From assembly GCA_963573305.1 (NCBI GenBank), contig OY754337.1, forward strand, positions 69,289,094 through 69,353,093: DNA of 64,000 bases, given 5' to 3'. Source of the stretch: Pyrrhosoma nymphula (lineage: Eukaryota > Arthropoda > Insecta > Odonata > Coenagrionidae). Shown here piece by piece: positions 24,229 to 33,934 of the stretch; within the stretch, counting starts at the first letter, position 1; each line of letters begins with the position of its first letter. The notes below the pieces were generated by a model. It made no database searches. It was not told where the DNA came from and saw nothing but the letters and a program-made list of their open reading frames with translations. The position numbers and the translations under genes are program-made.

Positions 24229-25498
24229 CCTATACCGAAGAAGAGCAAGGCCAAAACGTGCGAAGGATATAGGACAATAAGCTTATAAACCCACGCGGCA
24301 AAAGTTGTTCTAAGAATTATTAATAGAAGGCTAGAGAAGAATGCTAATGAATACCTGGATGACGACCATTTCGGGTTTAGGAGAGGGACAGGAACGCGAG
24401 ACGCTATAGGAGTGATGAGGACGCTAGTAGAAAGAAACCTCTAGTATGGGCAGGATGTTTTTGCTTGCTTCGTAGATTTTGAGAAGACGTTTGATAGGGT
24501 GGACTGGACGAAACTAATGGGAGTGTTGAAGAAATTAGGGGTCGATTGGAGGGAGAGGCTACTCATTCGGAATTTGTATATTAATCAGACGGCCCAGGTT
24601 AGGGTAGCCGATGGAGAATCGGGATGGACGGTGATAGGACGGGAGTGTGGTAGGGGTGCCCACTATCTCCGCTGCTTTTTAACGTGTATACAGAAGAAAT
24701 GGTAAGGGAGGTATGGGGGGAGGAGGAGGTAGGAATAAAGGTAGGAGGGGCTGATAAAATCAGTGAGATTTGCAGATGATCAAGCATTGGGTAGTCAGTC
24801 TGGGGTTACAGTCAATGGTGAACTCTTTATAGGTGCAGTGCGAAAGGTATGGGATGAAGATAAACCACAAAAGTGATGAGATTCTCTAGAATTAAGAAGG
24901 CGGGGCTGAATATAAGGGTGGGAGGGCAGAAGATAGAGCAGGTCGAGCAGTTTACGTATCTGGGTAGTATTTTTGAGGAGAATGGATTTAGTGGTAGGGA
25001 CATCAAATGCAGAATTGCCCTCGATAAAGAAGCATTTTCGAAGAGAAGGGAATTGATGAGGGGGGGTCTGAGAAGAGACGTACAGAAAAGGCTGGTGAAA
25101 ACTTGAATATGGAGCGTGGCGCTGTGTGGGTCGGAAACTTGGTTATTGGGAAGGGAGGATGTGCGTAGACTTGAGCCTTTTGAGATGTGGGTTGGTAGAA
25201 GGATGGAGAGGGTGAGCTGGGTGGCGAGGAAGACGAACGAGGAGATATTAGATATGGTTGGAGAGGAGAGGTAGCTTGTGGTGGAGGTTCGGAGAAGGCA
25301 GAAGAGGTGGATGGAGGAGGTTTTGTGAGGGGAGGGCATGCTGAAGAGGGTGATAGAAGGGAGAACACTGGGGAAGCGTGGAAGAGGAAGGAAGAGGATA
25401 GGAATTCTGGACGAAATAAGAGGAGGTAGAAGATATGAGGAATTTAAGAGGGATCTAATGGCGGGACATCCTTTGGAGGGAAAGCGAGACAATTTCTA
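24229..25498 (+). pseudogene. LINE reverse transcriptase remnant, RT core to C-terminus
   Basis: This is the continuation of the LINE begun at 23432. Across several frames it shows, in order, 'PKKSKAK', 'RTISL', 'DDDHFGFRRGTGTRDAIGV', 'CFVDFEKTFDRVDW' (first catalytic Asp), 'GRGAHYLRCFLT' (a corrupted GxPQG block), 'SVRFADDQA' (the FADD active site), 'EQFTYLGSIFEENG', 'LCGSETWLL', 'RRMERVSWVARKTNEE' and 'GKRGRGRKR'. At least five stops or frameshifts break it. The antisense frames at 24827-25492 and 25003-25368 are shadows of the purine-rich LINE tail. It is the same family as the remnant at 49190-50300, with which it shares 'RRMEK', 'ERKTNE' and 'GRGRKR'. Confidence 0.85.
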
Positions 25499-25599
25499 AG
25501 AAATTGAGATGCAGGATGGGGACTGTTGAAGAACGTATTAATCAGCTGGTAGAGTACTAAAATGTTGAAGTTCGCGCTAGTCACGTCCACGGAATGCAT

Positions 25600-25700
25600 T
25601 AACGTCAACCCAACGCTGGGAATCAAACTCCCTAAGGTGGCCCTGAGGATGGGAAATTGGCCCTCCAGTCACAACACTAACCCGATTTTAGGGTTTGACG
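25600..25700 (-). mobile_element. tRNA-like SINE head remnant
   Basis: On the minus strand the segment shows 'GTTAGTGTTGTGACTGGAGG' (A-box-like) and 'GGGAGTTTGATTCCCAGC' (B-box-like), with 'TTCCCATCCTCAGGGCCAC' between them. The spacing and the linking 'CCCATCCT-AGG-CC' block resemble the head of the SINE at 30418-30606. No clear body follows. Confidence 0.4.
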
Positions 25701-27251
25701 CCCAATGTTTTCTCACTTCCCTTCCTCTATTTATCTCAACTGCTTGACTCCCTAAGCAAGTGCTGATTCACCTTTCTCATCTTGAAACTTAATTGGATAT
25801 ATACTCATTGTTTACAGTCCCTAAATCCACCCAAAAGGGGCTCCGACTTCAAAATATTTTTTTCGGAAACATGATTGATATTACCTTCAAGTAATAAAGA
25901 AACTGAAGACATAATTTTTGGAGGGGTAAAAAGGAAGCTTTTCCCCGGGAGTCAGCGTCGCTGTCACCAACGATGCGCTTGACCAGTTGGTGCAATAAGT
26001 ACCTACCTTGAGGAATTAGGACGGCGGATAAAACGCGGCGAGGTCTTCTTACGTTGAAGTATCTATTGATGTAATTCAATGAAATTAAAAAGATATTTCC
26101 ATCCAAAAGGTACTTCCATTTCCAAAAATTTATATTCATAACCGAAGGGGCAGCAAAATTTGGACGTAGGTACTTACAATTGAACCTAAAGCGTCAGCCC
26201 ATCACCAAAAATGTTTTCATCGGTGGTTTCAATCTAGCTAAGAATCTTCCGATCTCTATTGCATCCAATCTCGGAAAAATATAATTGTGACCAGGATTAA
26301 ATATCTAAGTATAGATAGAAGTACCGGAGCACCGAAGAACCGGGGAGTCTGGGGGTGCGGAATGAAATTTTTGAATGAATTGAATGGAATTTTTGAATTG
26401 GGGTGTAGAATACCCTCCAGCTTCATTGAATAAGCTGTGAGAAAGTTCCGGATCTCCGCTATGGCATTGCAAGAAGTACGGGAGCGGCGCTCCGGACAGC
26501 TCTCTGAGACCTGATTGCGACACTTGCCATTTGGATAATGTAGAGCATAGATTATATATGTAAACATGTGCAGTTTCTGAAAATCAAATAATACGGACAA
26601 CGGCCTGCCACGATTGAAACACCGGTTTCCGCTAATACACCGAAGCTAAGAGCCATTGGGCTCGGCTCGAAATCAGAGGGGTGATCCTCAAATACAGCCG
26701 AGTGCTGGAAAAGCACAGTAAGTACGAAATTAACTTTACCGTGTAAGCAAGTTACAGTAAAAATACCCGGTAAATAGAAAAGAGCGTCAATCAATATACA
26801 TCAAATCGAACGAAATTTCTCTCCGCACAATCCCATATTACTCTGAAAAGTAACAGTAAGAGTACGGTATGATGGGGAGATCGAGATAGTAGCGCGTACA
26901 GAGAATTGAATTGCATCCCCCAGCATAATAAAAATAAAAAAACTGTTTCTTTGCGAGTAAATTTGATATCCTTAGGGATGCACTTGCAACAGGTTCACAA
27001 GGTTTTGAGTTTACAGTCTTGATGTCAATTTAGTTTTCATGCACTTCATAAAAATAGCAACTAATGGTGTAATACCCTTAGAGCTCTGATTTTAACTCAT
27101 TCCTAAATTCACTTATAGATTACCTACATAATAATGGGGAGCAGAACCCGAGACGTGGTCACCCAAGACGCAACCGAAAGCCAGTGACCCAATCACCGCA
27201 TGATTCCTTTAGATATAGGGATAGGTATCTAAACATACGTATAGACATACG
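25701..27251. other. Unassigned DNA
   Basis: Short ORFs (60-114 codons) have no motif. A weak tRNA-like pattern on the minus strand lies at about 27135-27200 ('GGGTCACTGGCTTTCGG' followed by 'GTCTCGGGTTCTGCTCC'), but its B-box is poor. No gene is supported. Confidence 0.3.
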
Positions 27252-27531
27252 CAGGGCATTTTTTCTGGAAAAAAAGGTGCTGGAACTCAGTTATCCATAA
27301 GAGTTACGTTATACGCAAGAGTTACATTTCCCGTAAGTGCTACTTTGGTAATGTGCTCACCATCTGGAAGATGAACTGCATCCTTAATTCCCACATTAAA
27401 TCTGAGAATTAATTAATGAAAAAATCCAAATGACCTTAGATTAGTTTATACGAGTTAAGGCAATTTACTTCGACCAAAAAAGGTGCCGGAACGCAGTTCC
27501 TTCGCGTAGGTACTGTCAGAAAAAAGCCCTG
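27252..27531. mobile_element. hAT-type MITE with perfect 8-bp TSD
   Basis: This is a 280-bp element with ends 'CAGGGCATTTTTTCTG' and, inverted on the right, 'CAGAAAAAAGCCCTG'. Immediately inside, 'AAAAAGGTGCTGGAAC' on the left and 'AAAAAGGTGCCGGAAC' on the right add a subterminal direct repeat. The 8-bp sequence GACATACG is exactly duplicated at 27244-27251 and 27532-27539. No transposase is encoded. An 8-bp TSD and a CAGGG terminus are typical of hAT non-autonomous elements. Confidence 0.88.
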
Positions 27532-27532
27532 G

Positions 27533-27570
27533 ACATACGTATGTTGTTACCCTGTGCTAACAACATACGT
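27533..27570. repeat. Short perfect hairpin next to MITE
   Basis: 'ACATACGTATGTTGTTA' and 'TAACAACATACGT' pair around an 8-base loop. The left arm overlaps the right target duplication of the neighbouring MITE. The hairpin may be why the MITE inserted here, or it may be chance. Confidence 0.5.
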
Positions 27571-29238
27571 AACTGTATGTCTTTTCAATTAGAGGATTCC
27601 GATCAGTCTCTCTCGAAGAAATAAACGCATCAAGTACTTATAAGCATCACAACTTTTCATATGATATTTATGGAATTTTGAATGGATGATTAATTCGTTA
27701 CAAAGGAAAGAGTATTCTTCCCCTTGTAACAAGTGATTCGCGTGATTTGATTCGTGAGGTACGTACACGTGGAAAATGTATGCATATGACACACAATTTG
27801 AGCCTTGGAACATGCCACTACCATATTATATCTATAAATTATTAGAATATCAGTTTAGCCTAATCATGTACATGTTCTGCTATTCGGTTTCTGTTTATTA
27901 TTTAGAGAGAATAGGCAGAACCAAAGGCATAAACATCAAGAAAAGTTGAGCTAACCATTATTTTTTTGTGGGAAGCATTCTCACTCTCATATTGGCATGT
28001 TGAACAACTAAAAGTTCTTGAAAATAAAGAAGAACAAACAGGTCATGCATTTAACTTAAATAACAGAAATTTTATACCTTGAGGAGCTCCAGTAGAAGGA
28101 AATTCACCGAGATGAAAAGAGCATGGGAAACCAGTGATCACCAACTAACGGCATTAGGAGCACACGCAACGGCTTTCCTCTCATTTTCCAGAAATGTGGC
28201 AAGGTTTCAAATGAATGCTGAACGCAGTCCTATATCACGCTTCTCCGGGAGAGGACTGGCAACACTTATTCAGACTACCTCTTCGACGTACACAAAAATC
28301 GTTTGAACGCCTCGCGCAGTCCGAGGCAAATCTTTCATGCACGTAGGACACCACGTGGAGAAAATTAGAACTAGGTCGGAGAAGTGACCATCGGACAGGG
28401 ATGGCGCCGGAATACTTGAATTTTATTCAGAAATTAATATTTGACCAAAAAATCGAATTAACAAAGAGATGAGTAAACAGTTGGAAGGAGATGATTTTTT
28501 CCCGCTGATTAAGGTGACCCTACAATATAGAAGTCTTCCGGGTTCGTGACCCTTGTCTTATTATAATGTAGATCTCGCTATAATGCAACTACTCTTTTAT
28601 ATACATCAATGAATCAGATTTTATTATGAAAGCATTGCAGTGAACGCTGGCTGAGTGGTAATATAGGGATAAAGACTGCTGTATTTACTGCTTAAGGGCG
28701 AATTGGATACAAAAAGACTAGTCTTAACAGCTAAAGGGTGCTACCTAATTGGAACATACTAACCCCTGCTCCAATGCAGAACACCTTTCCACATTTCACT
28801 TAGGTTCATACTATAAATCATTGAATACATCACTGTGAGTTGGGCATAAAACTAGAGATGGGCAATTACAGAATAGGTAAAATTAAGACAGGAAATATAC
28901 TTATGGGACTATGGGAGGTAGGAGGAAATAAAAGAGGGAAATGGGGGAACCTATGTAATGAGTAGATGATGATAGATTTATGAATATGAATTAGCAAGGA
29001 TTCTACAGACATTTGATCAGACTAATGCAATGGCAGTTTGGCAACAAAACAAGCTGGTTAACAAGGATCACAAAACAGTAGCCTGAGAGAACTAAATTTC
29101 TGAGAGGCCTGATGCACAGTAGTTGGTTGTTTATTAAGAGGAGACGACCAACAACTTGGCAACCCACAATTAGGTCGGTATAGGAAGGATTATTTGAGGA
29201 ATGGAGGAAGGGTGGAGAGATACCCAAGAGAGCATTAA
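27571..29238. other. Unassigned DNA
   Basis: ORFs of 60-75 codons show no domain. A purine-rich patch on plus lies at 28890-28960. Nothing is recognised. Confidence 0.3.
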
Positions 29239-30409
29239 TAAGGTGACTAACCGACCTCCTTAAGGGGGAACAGTCCTCCTTTTGTAAGTTCTGTCCTTCC
29301 TCAAGAAGTGTCCTCCTACATGTCCTCCTTTTCGATATTTGAAAAATAATCTATAAATCTCTGTATTCGATCGATGCCAAGCCGATCCAATGCACGTGAT
29401 ATGACATATTTGTATTTAACAGTGATGATTCATCAAGGCTTGGTAGGTATGGCGAGACGCGATTATGAGAAGCATGAGACTTTGAGAGAGCACGACGCAT
29501 GCAAGTGGCTTTGTTTTTATTTCATTTTTGGTGGGTTTGTTACCTCTTACCGAAACACGACAGGGCACTTTTTGATTTTGTCTACGATTTGACGGTTTTT
29601 TGTCTATGACATACGTGCGCAGAAGACTCATGGTAATTATTTCTTTCTCATAGTGAATATTCTATCATACACAGGTAAGTATAATTCACATTTTATTAAT
29701 TCAATATATATTTATTAATTCCCAAATATGTATTTATTTTACTAACAAGTTCACAAAACACACAAGAAGTGTAAAATAATTTAAATTTAAAATTAAGTGG
29801 AGTTTATTTGGCAAATAAATTTTTGTTACCATAACAAAAATAACTGCTCTAAATCCAACTTCTATACACAAACCAGAGATTGTAAAAATAGCTGATTACC
29901 CTGGGGACAACATGAAAAAAGTGAGGTTATATGTAGGTGCATTTTAAATGTAAAATTTTAAGTTAAAAAACTTTAATAGTAAATTTTATTTATTCATAAT
30001 ATAATTTGCTTTCATCGTTCATGTAGTTCAATATTTCATTTTTAATTTTTTTATTTCATTTAAGGATGGAAAAATCAAAAAAGAGGAAATGCCATTTCAA
30101 CGATAAGGTGAAAAAGGAATTTCCATTCCTCATATCAAAAAAAGAAACTATTGTTTTCTGCAATATTTGTAAAGGAGTTTGTATTGCAGTTGGGGGCAGA
30201 GCAGCTACAACGCAACACTTAACCACTAACAAACAAAAGCAATCATTAGACGCATCAGCTTCCAGTTCTAGTAAGCACACGTACAACAAAAAATGTTACA
30301 TATGATTCTTTTATGTACGATATATATTTTTTATTTTATTTGTGTCCTCCTCCTCATTTAAAAAAATAATTTGCGTCCTCCTTTTCATTGTAAAAAAGTT
30401 GGTCACCTT
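29239..30409 (+). mobile_element. DNA transposon remnant with BED-like exon
   Basis: A 1.17-kb block is bounded by 'TAAGGTGACTAAC' on the left and the inverted 'GTTGGTCACCTTA' on the right. An approximate 8-bp duplication flanks it (AGCATTAA at 29231-29238, AACATTAA at 30410-30417, 7 of 8 matching). Subterminal 'TCCTCCTTTT' tracts occur near both ends. Inside, an ORF at 30066-30305 encodes a zinc-finger segment like the N-terminus of hAT-family proteins, but the catalytic domain is missing. The element is therefore internally deleted and non-autonomous. The superfamily (hAT-like) is inferred from the TSD length and the finger. Confidence 0.65.
30066..30305 (+). pseudogene. BED-like zinc-finger N-terminal fragment of a transposase
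   Basis: 79 codons start with ATG just after an acceptor-like 'TTTCATTTAAG'. The protein begins with a basic 'KSKKRKCHFNDKVKKEFPFL' motif, followed by 'FCNICKGVCIAVGG' (CxxC) and 'QHLTTNKQKQS'. In related transposase N-termini the last block reads H...KKH, so the fourth zinc ligand appears lost (Gln in place of His). The frame then stops after a Ser-rich linker, with no DDE or dimerisation region. It sits inside the TIR-bounded element 29239-30409. Confidence 0.6.
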
Positions 30410-30417
30410 AACATTAA

Positions 30418-30606
30418 CCCACTCTTGATGAACAGCACGAAGGGGACCACATTTTAACATCCAGTGGGCATAGTGTTACGCTGATAGTGCTCTCCATGTT
30501 GCACCCAAGTAGGGACTGGGATTCCAAATTTCTGCCATGCCTGGGATTTGAACAAGGGTCCTCAGGATGGGATGCCAGATGCCTCCACAACTACGCTATC
30601 GTCTTA
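30418..30606 (-). mobile_element. tRNA-derived SINE, copy 3 (truncated)
   Basis: On the minus strand the head 'GATAGCGTAGTTGTGGAGG' (A-box) and 'TTGTTCAAATCCCAGG' (B-box) are followed by 'AGTCCCTACTTGGGTGCAAC', 'GGAGAGCACT' and 'AATGTGGTCCCCTT'. These are the same ordered blocks as in copies 1 and 2. The 3' tail is missing, and the copy abuts the right end of the DNA transposon at 30409. Confidence 0.75.
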
Positions 30607-30813
30607 AAGTTGGTTCCAGAAAAATCTTAACTCTTCGCAAATAGCACAGAATATTCCTCTTAGCCCACTATATTGTATTTTAAGTAAGCATTTAAGCCGT
30701 GAAAATTTTGAAAAGACGTTTAGTTTACAAATTGAGGTTCAAATATGACCAGCAAGAGTCACCAACAGCAAATGACACTATCACCCCTCCTGTATGTGTA
30801 GTGTGGACAAGAT

Positions 30814-30959
30814 CAGTGCTGGATTAAGGCCATTTTTTGGGGGGGATCGCTACTTTCCGGGAGTCTGGGGGGTATGGAATACCTTATGACCACCATTTTT
30901 CCTATTGTACCAGGAATTACCTCCCCCCCTCCCCCCTCACGGTCCTTAATCTGCCACTG
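30814..30959 (+). mobile_element. hAT-type MITE, copy B, perfect 8-bp TSD
   Basis: This 146-bp element starts 'CAGTGCTGGATTAAGG' and ends 'CCTTAATCTGCCACTG'. The flanking 8 bp GACAAGAT is duplicated exactly at 30806-30813 and 30960-30967. Its interior shares 'GCTACTTTC', 'ACCTTATGACCACCATTTTT' and 'ATTGTACCAGGAATTAC' with the inverted copy at 17588-17729. The small ORF crossing it is not a gene. Confidence 0.9.
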
Positions 30960-31390
30960 GACAAGATGTATCTTTTCTTTCCCTTTATCAAAAAGATGGA
31001 TAATAAAAAGCTGAGATCTTATGAAATCAGTAAAAATAATAGCAATGGCACTTAGGTGTACTAACTTTTAGTACTATGCACTACCAATGAAAATACTTAA
31101 AACTAAGTAGGGATGGACGGATCCAGGTTTTTTTTTTGGATCTGGATCCGGACCGGATCCTTGATTGAAGGTGTCGGATCTTCGAATATTTTTGGATCCA
31201 GGTGCATTTTTAATTGCATACTATAAAATGAAGTTATTAAAGTAATCAAGTTTCTTTAGGGGGCATACAATAAAAGCAATGTTATTTCAATTATGTCTTA
31301 GACATTTTATTGTTTTACATATTTCAAACAGTTATTGGGACCAAATTAAATTTTCAAATTATAATATTTATTCATAATACAAAATTGCAT

Positions 31391-33035
31391 TTAATGAGTA
31401 AAAATTCCTTGAATGCCTTGATACCTTGATATCAATACCTTGATACGCTCGGGATCTAAACGATTACGCTTACTGTCACATATGAAGCCAGCGGTGCTGA
31501 AGGCCCTCTCACTGGCAACAGCAGATGGGGGGATGCAGAGATACTTTTTTGCTATGCTCTGAAGTGTTGGAAGTAGTGCTGGTTCACTAAAATAGAGTTC
31601 CAACTCTTTCTCAACACCTTCAGGAGCTCCTTCGTTGTTCACTGACTCTACAAAGAGGCTGTGGTATTTTACCCAAAGAGATGACCCACTTTGAGGCTGT
31701 TCTGCTCCACTTCTCTCTTTCCCAGTGGTCGTTTGGTGAGAATTCTGAAAGAAACTAAATATAAACAATGTAAGCCAAAGAATTTTGAGTAGAAAAATTT
31801 TCTCCATTACATAAAAAACTTAAACTTTTAAAGATTACATACCTCAGAATGCATACTTTTCTCTTCCTTGGCTTTCCTTAGTAGCTGTCTCTTGACAATG
31901 TTTGCCAGGTTTTTTGCTCTAAATGGCATGTCTTTAAAAGGTGGATCTAGTAAAGTCGCATAGCAATGCAAGCTTGACTCTTCAATGTCACCAAATCTTT
32001 TCTTTAATGAGGCAAGGAGGTCATTTTTTATACCCTGCAACCCACTGCCATTAGGAGCTGGCTACTCTAAGAGCTGAACTACAGGAATCACCTAAAAGAG
32101 TAAAGAAGGAAAATAATCCTGTTAGTCTTACGTTCTGGTTCAATTATACCAAGCTGTTAAAGAAAAAAAATAAATATACATAATTCAAAATTAGAATTTT
32201 TTCAAAAATAATTGTTTGCTTACCTCGGAAATCGTTGAATTTTCTGCACAAACTTTTAGTGTAGCAGAATCAAAAACATCCAACACACTTATTATATCAC
32301 TGGCTGCAAGGTTTTCTTTAACCCTTTTGTGCACTTTCTCGTAAATATCAGGAATTACTTTATTTGAAAATACCTTTCGTCCAGGTATTGTGTAACGTGG
32401 CTCCAAATGTGCAATTAGATTTCGAGACCCATAAATTTCCACAGTACTGTACGGCAGGCCATCGATGCATATCATTTAAGCAATCAGCTTTGTGTAATAT
32501 TTCGACCGACGATCTGTTGAACTGAACTTTTTTTGACATCAATAAATTGGCTTAAAGTCGGTTGCGCACGTGAAAACTTCGTTGAGCTGCTTTTAACAGC
32601 TGTGGATGAGGCTGATGACATGGATGATGATGAAGACTAGGCTATGGCTATATATATGGCTATGTGGATATAAATGATATATATGGATGTGGATATGTGT
32701 TAAAACTTGACCTATATAATATATGGCTAGGTGGATGATCGACGTCATCAGGGTCCTCAGTCAACATGAGTGCGTTTGGACGTGAAAGTAGGCTTCCGTC
32801 TTAGGAAAAATTTGCAATTGGAGCGGAATTCGCCTTTTTCTCACATGCCGTGTAGATTCCCTTGCTTTTTGCTACTTTATCATGGTATACTGACTTGTGC
32901 TTCACCCACAGCTGCTTCAGCAGTGGTGAGGTGGATTTCACAATTCCTCATGATAGTTTCGCTCCACAGTGCGCGCACATGGCATACGTGGGGATCACCT
33001 TATCTAAATAAAAATGTTCCCACACCAGGGAAGAA
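31391..33035 (-). pseudogene. hAT transposase (BED/ZBED-like), broken
   Basis: The order from the 5' end on minus is as follows. At 33035-32860 there is a BED finger: 'SLVWEHFYLDK', 'MCAHCGAKLS', an in-frame TGA at 32948-32950, 'KSTSPLLKQLWVKHKSVY'. At 32475-32191 is a central segment containing 'RNLIAHLEPRYTIPGRK' and 'VIPDIYEKVHKRVKENL'. At 32040-31828 is 'KNDLLASLKKRFGDIEESS' and 'ATLLDPPFK'. At 31807-31391 is the hATC dimerisation domain with 'ELELYFSEP', 'IAKKYLCIPPSAVASERAFS' and 'KRNRLDPERIKVLI'. Gaps, stops and frame changes separate the blocks, so it is inactive, although introns could explain some gaps. Confidence 0.8.
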
Positions 33036-33084
33036 ATTTTTATCAACTATATTAATAAATATAAATTGCAACCGTACAATCTTC

Positions 33085-33260
33085 AGCGCAATACACAATC
33101 TTTAGAATATAAACGACTGAACAACCTTAATGCAGTGCACATTCTTTTGTGAATTTCTTTGTAATTTTTATTTGTATTGTTTCATTTGTAAAACTTGACG
33201 AAACCCATACAAGTGTAATCTTGTCCTTTTATGGAGAATAAATCAATCAATCAATCAATC
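33085..33260 (+). repeat. LINE 3'-end-like segment with (AATC)n tail
   Basis: A T-rich segment ends in 'TTATGGAGAATAAATC' followed by about five AATC units to 33259. An untranslated end finishing in a short tandem repeat is typical of CR1/RTE-type LINEs. It lies between the BED end of the hAT transposase and the right TIR, so it would be an insertion into the hAT element. No coding part of a LINE accompanies it. Confidence 0.45.
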
Positions 33261-33934
33261 CTCAACTTTGCCATTAAAGTTTCCCGTCAGCTTTACTACC
33301 TAAATTTCCCATCAGCCTCAGTAATTCCATTACTAACAACGCTCCCTACAAAGATTATAATACACAGGAACCCTATGTGAACCACCGTTAGGTGCCGTGT
33401 TACTCCTAGTAGTTCGTGATATGGCCGTAGAGATGGAATTCATAGTCTAAAGTGGCTAAAGCCGTATCTGTACGCGGCCTGTGATTTTTAGTAATAATTT
33501 GAAAGATGTTTGATAGTATCATTTGTCATCTTACGAGCAACGCACTGTGTAGGATGGAACAAAGATTCATCGATAAAAATGACCATATGTCGATAAAAGG
33601 CTGAACTGACCCCTTCCATTCCTTTATTAAAAAAAAAAACTTTTTCCACAACCTGAAATTCTGTTGCATAATGCCCGAGAGAGCTTTGAAACAAATCGTT
33701 GCATCGATAGAACAAGTAACGTAGTGCATCGGCGCATGCAAAGAGAAAATCGAAACTCTGATCTTTTTACTCCCTTATATAGGACGATTCATCCACTAAA
33801 GCATTAATTTTAAATTTTGGATCCAGATCCGATTTTTTTCAATGAATTTGGATCCAATTTCATTATCTGGTGAAACGTAATATCTGCGGATATTTGGATC
33901 CGACATATCCGATCCGACCATCCCTACTTAAAAC

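Larger units (their letters stand above)
22819..24371 (+). repeat. 1553-bp tandem duplication, copy 2
   Basis: This is the second unit of the head-to-tail duplication. Its LINE fragment reads through the end of the unit into the remaining RT domain at 24372-25498, so the right-hand junction is the ancestral one and the one at 22818/22819 is new. The apparent absence of differences means a very recent event or an assembly artefact. Confidence 0.9.
31108..33926 (-). mobile_element. hAT transposon, about 2.8 kb, inactivated
   Basis: The ends are 'TAGGGATGGACGGATC' at 31108 and the inverted 'GATCCGACCATCCCTA' ending at 33926. Subterminal regions are rich in GGATCC/GGATCCG motifs on both sides. 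CTTAAAAC follows the right end directly (33927-33934) and also lies 4 bp outside the left end (31096-31103), a plausible 8-bp target duplication. On the minus strand the element holds, in order, a BED finger, a hAT central region and a hATC dimerisation domain, all broken. Confidence 0.8.

Noticed and set aside
24827..25492. 221-codon minus-strand ORF, Ser/Pro/Leu-rich
   Set aside because: It is antisense to the LINE RT tail ('SETW', 'KTNEE', 'RGRKR' on plus). No domain of its own.
33236..33260. Short tandem AATC repeats as a CRISPR or satellite array
   Set aside because: There are only about five 4-bp units at the end of a LINE-like 3' segment, and the genome is eukaryotic.
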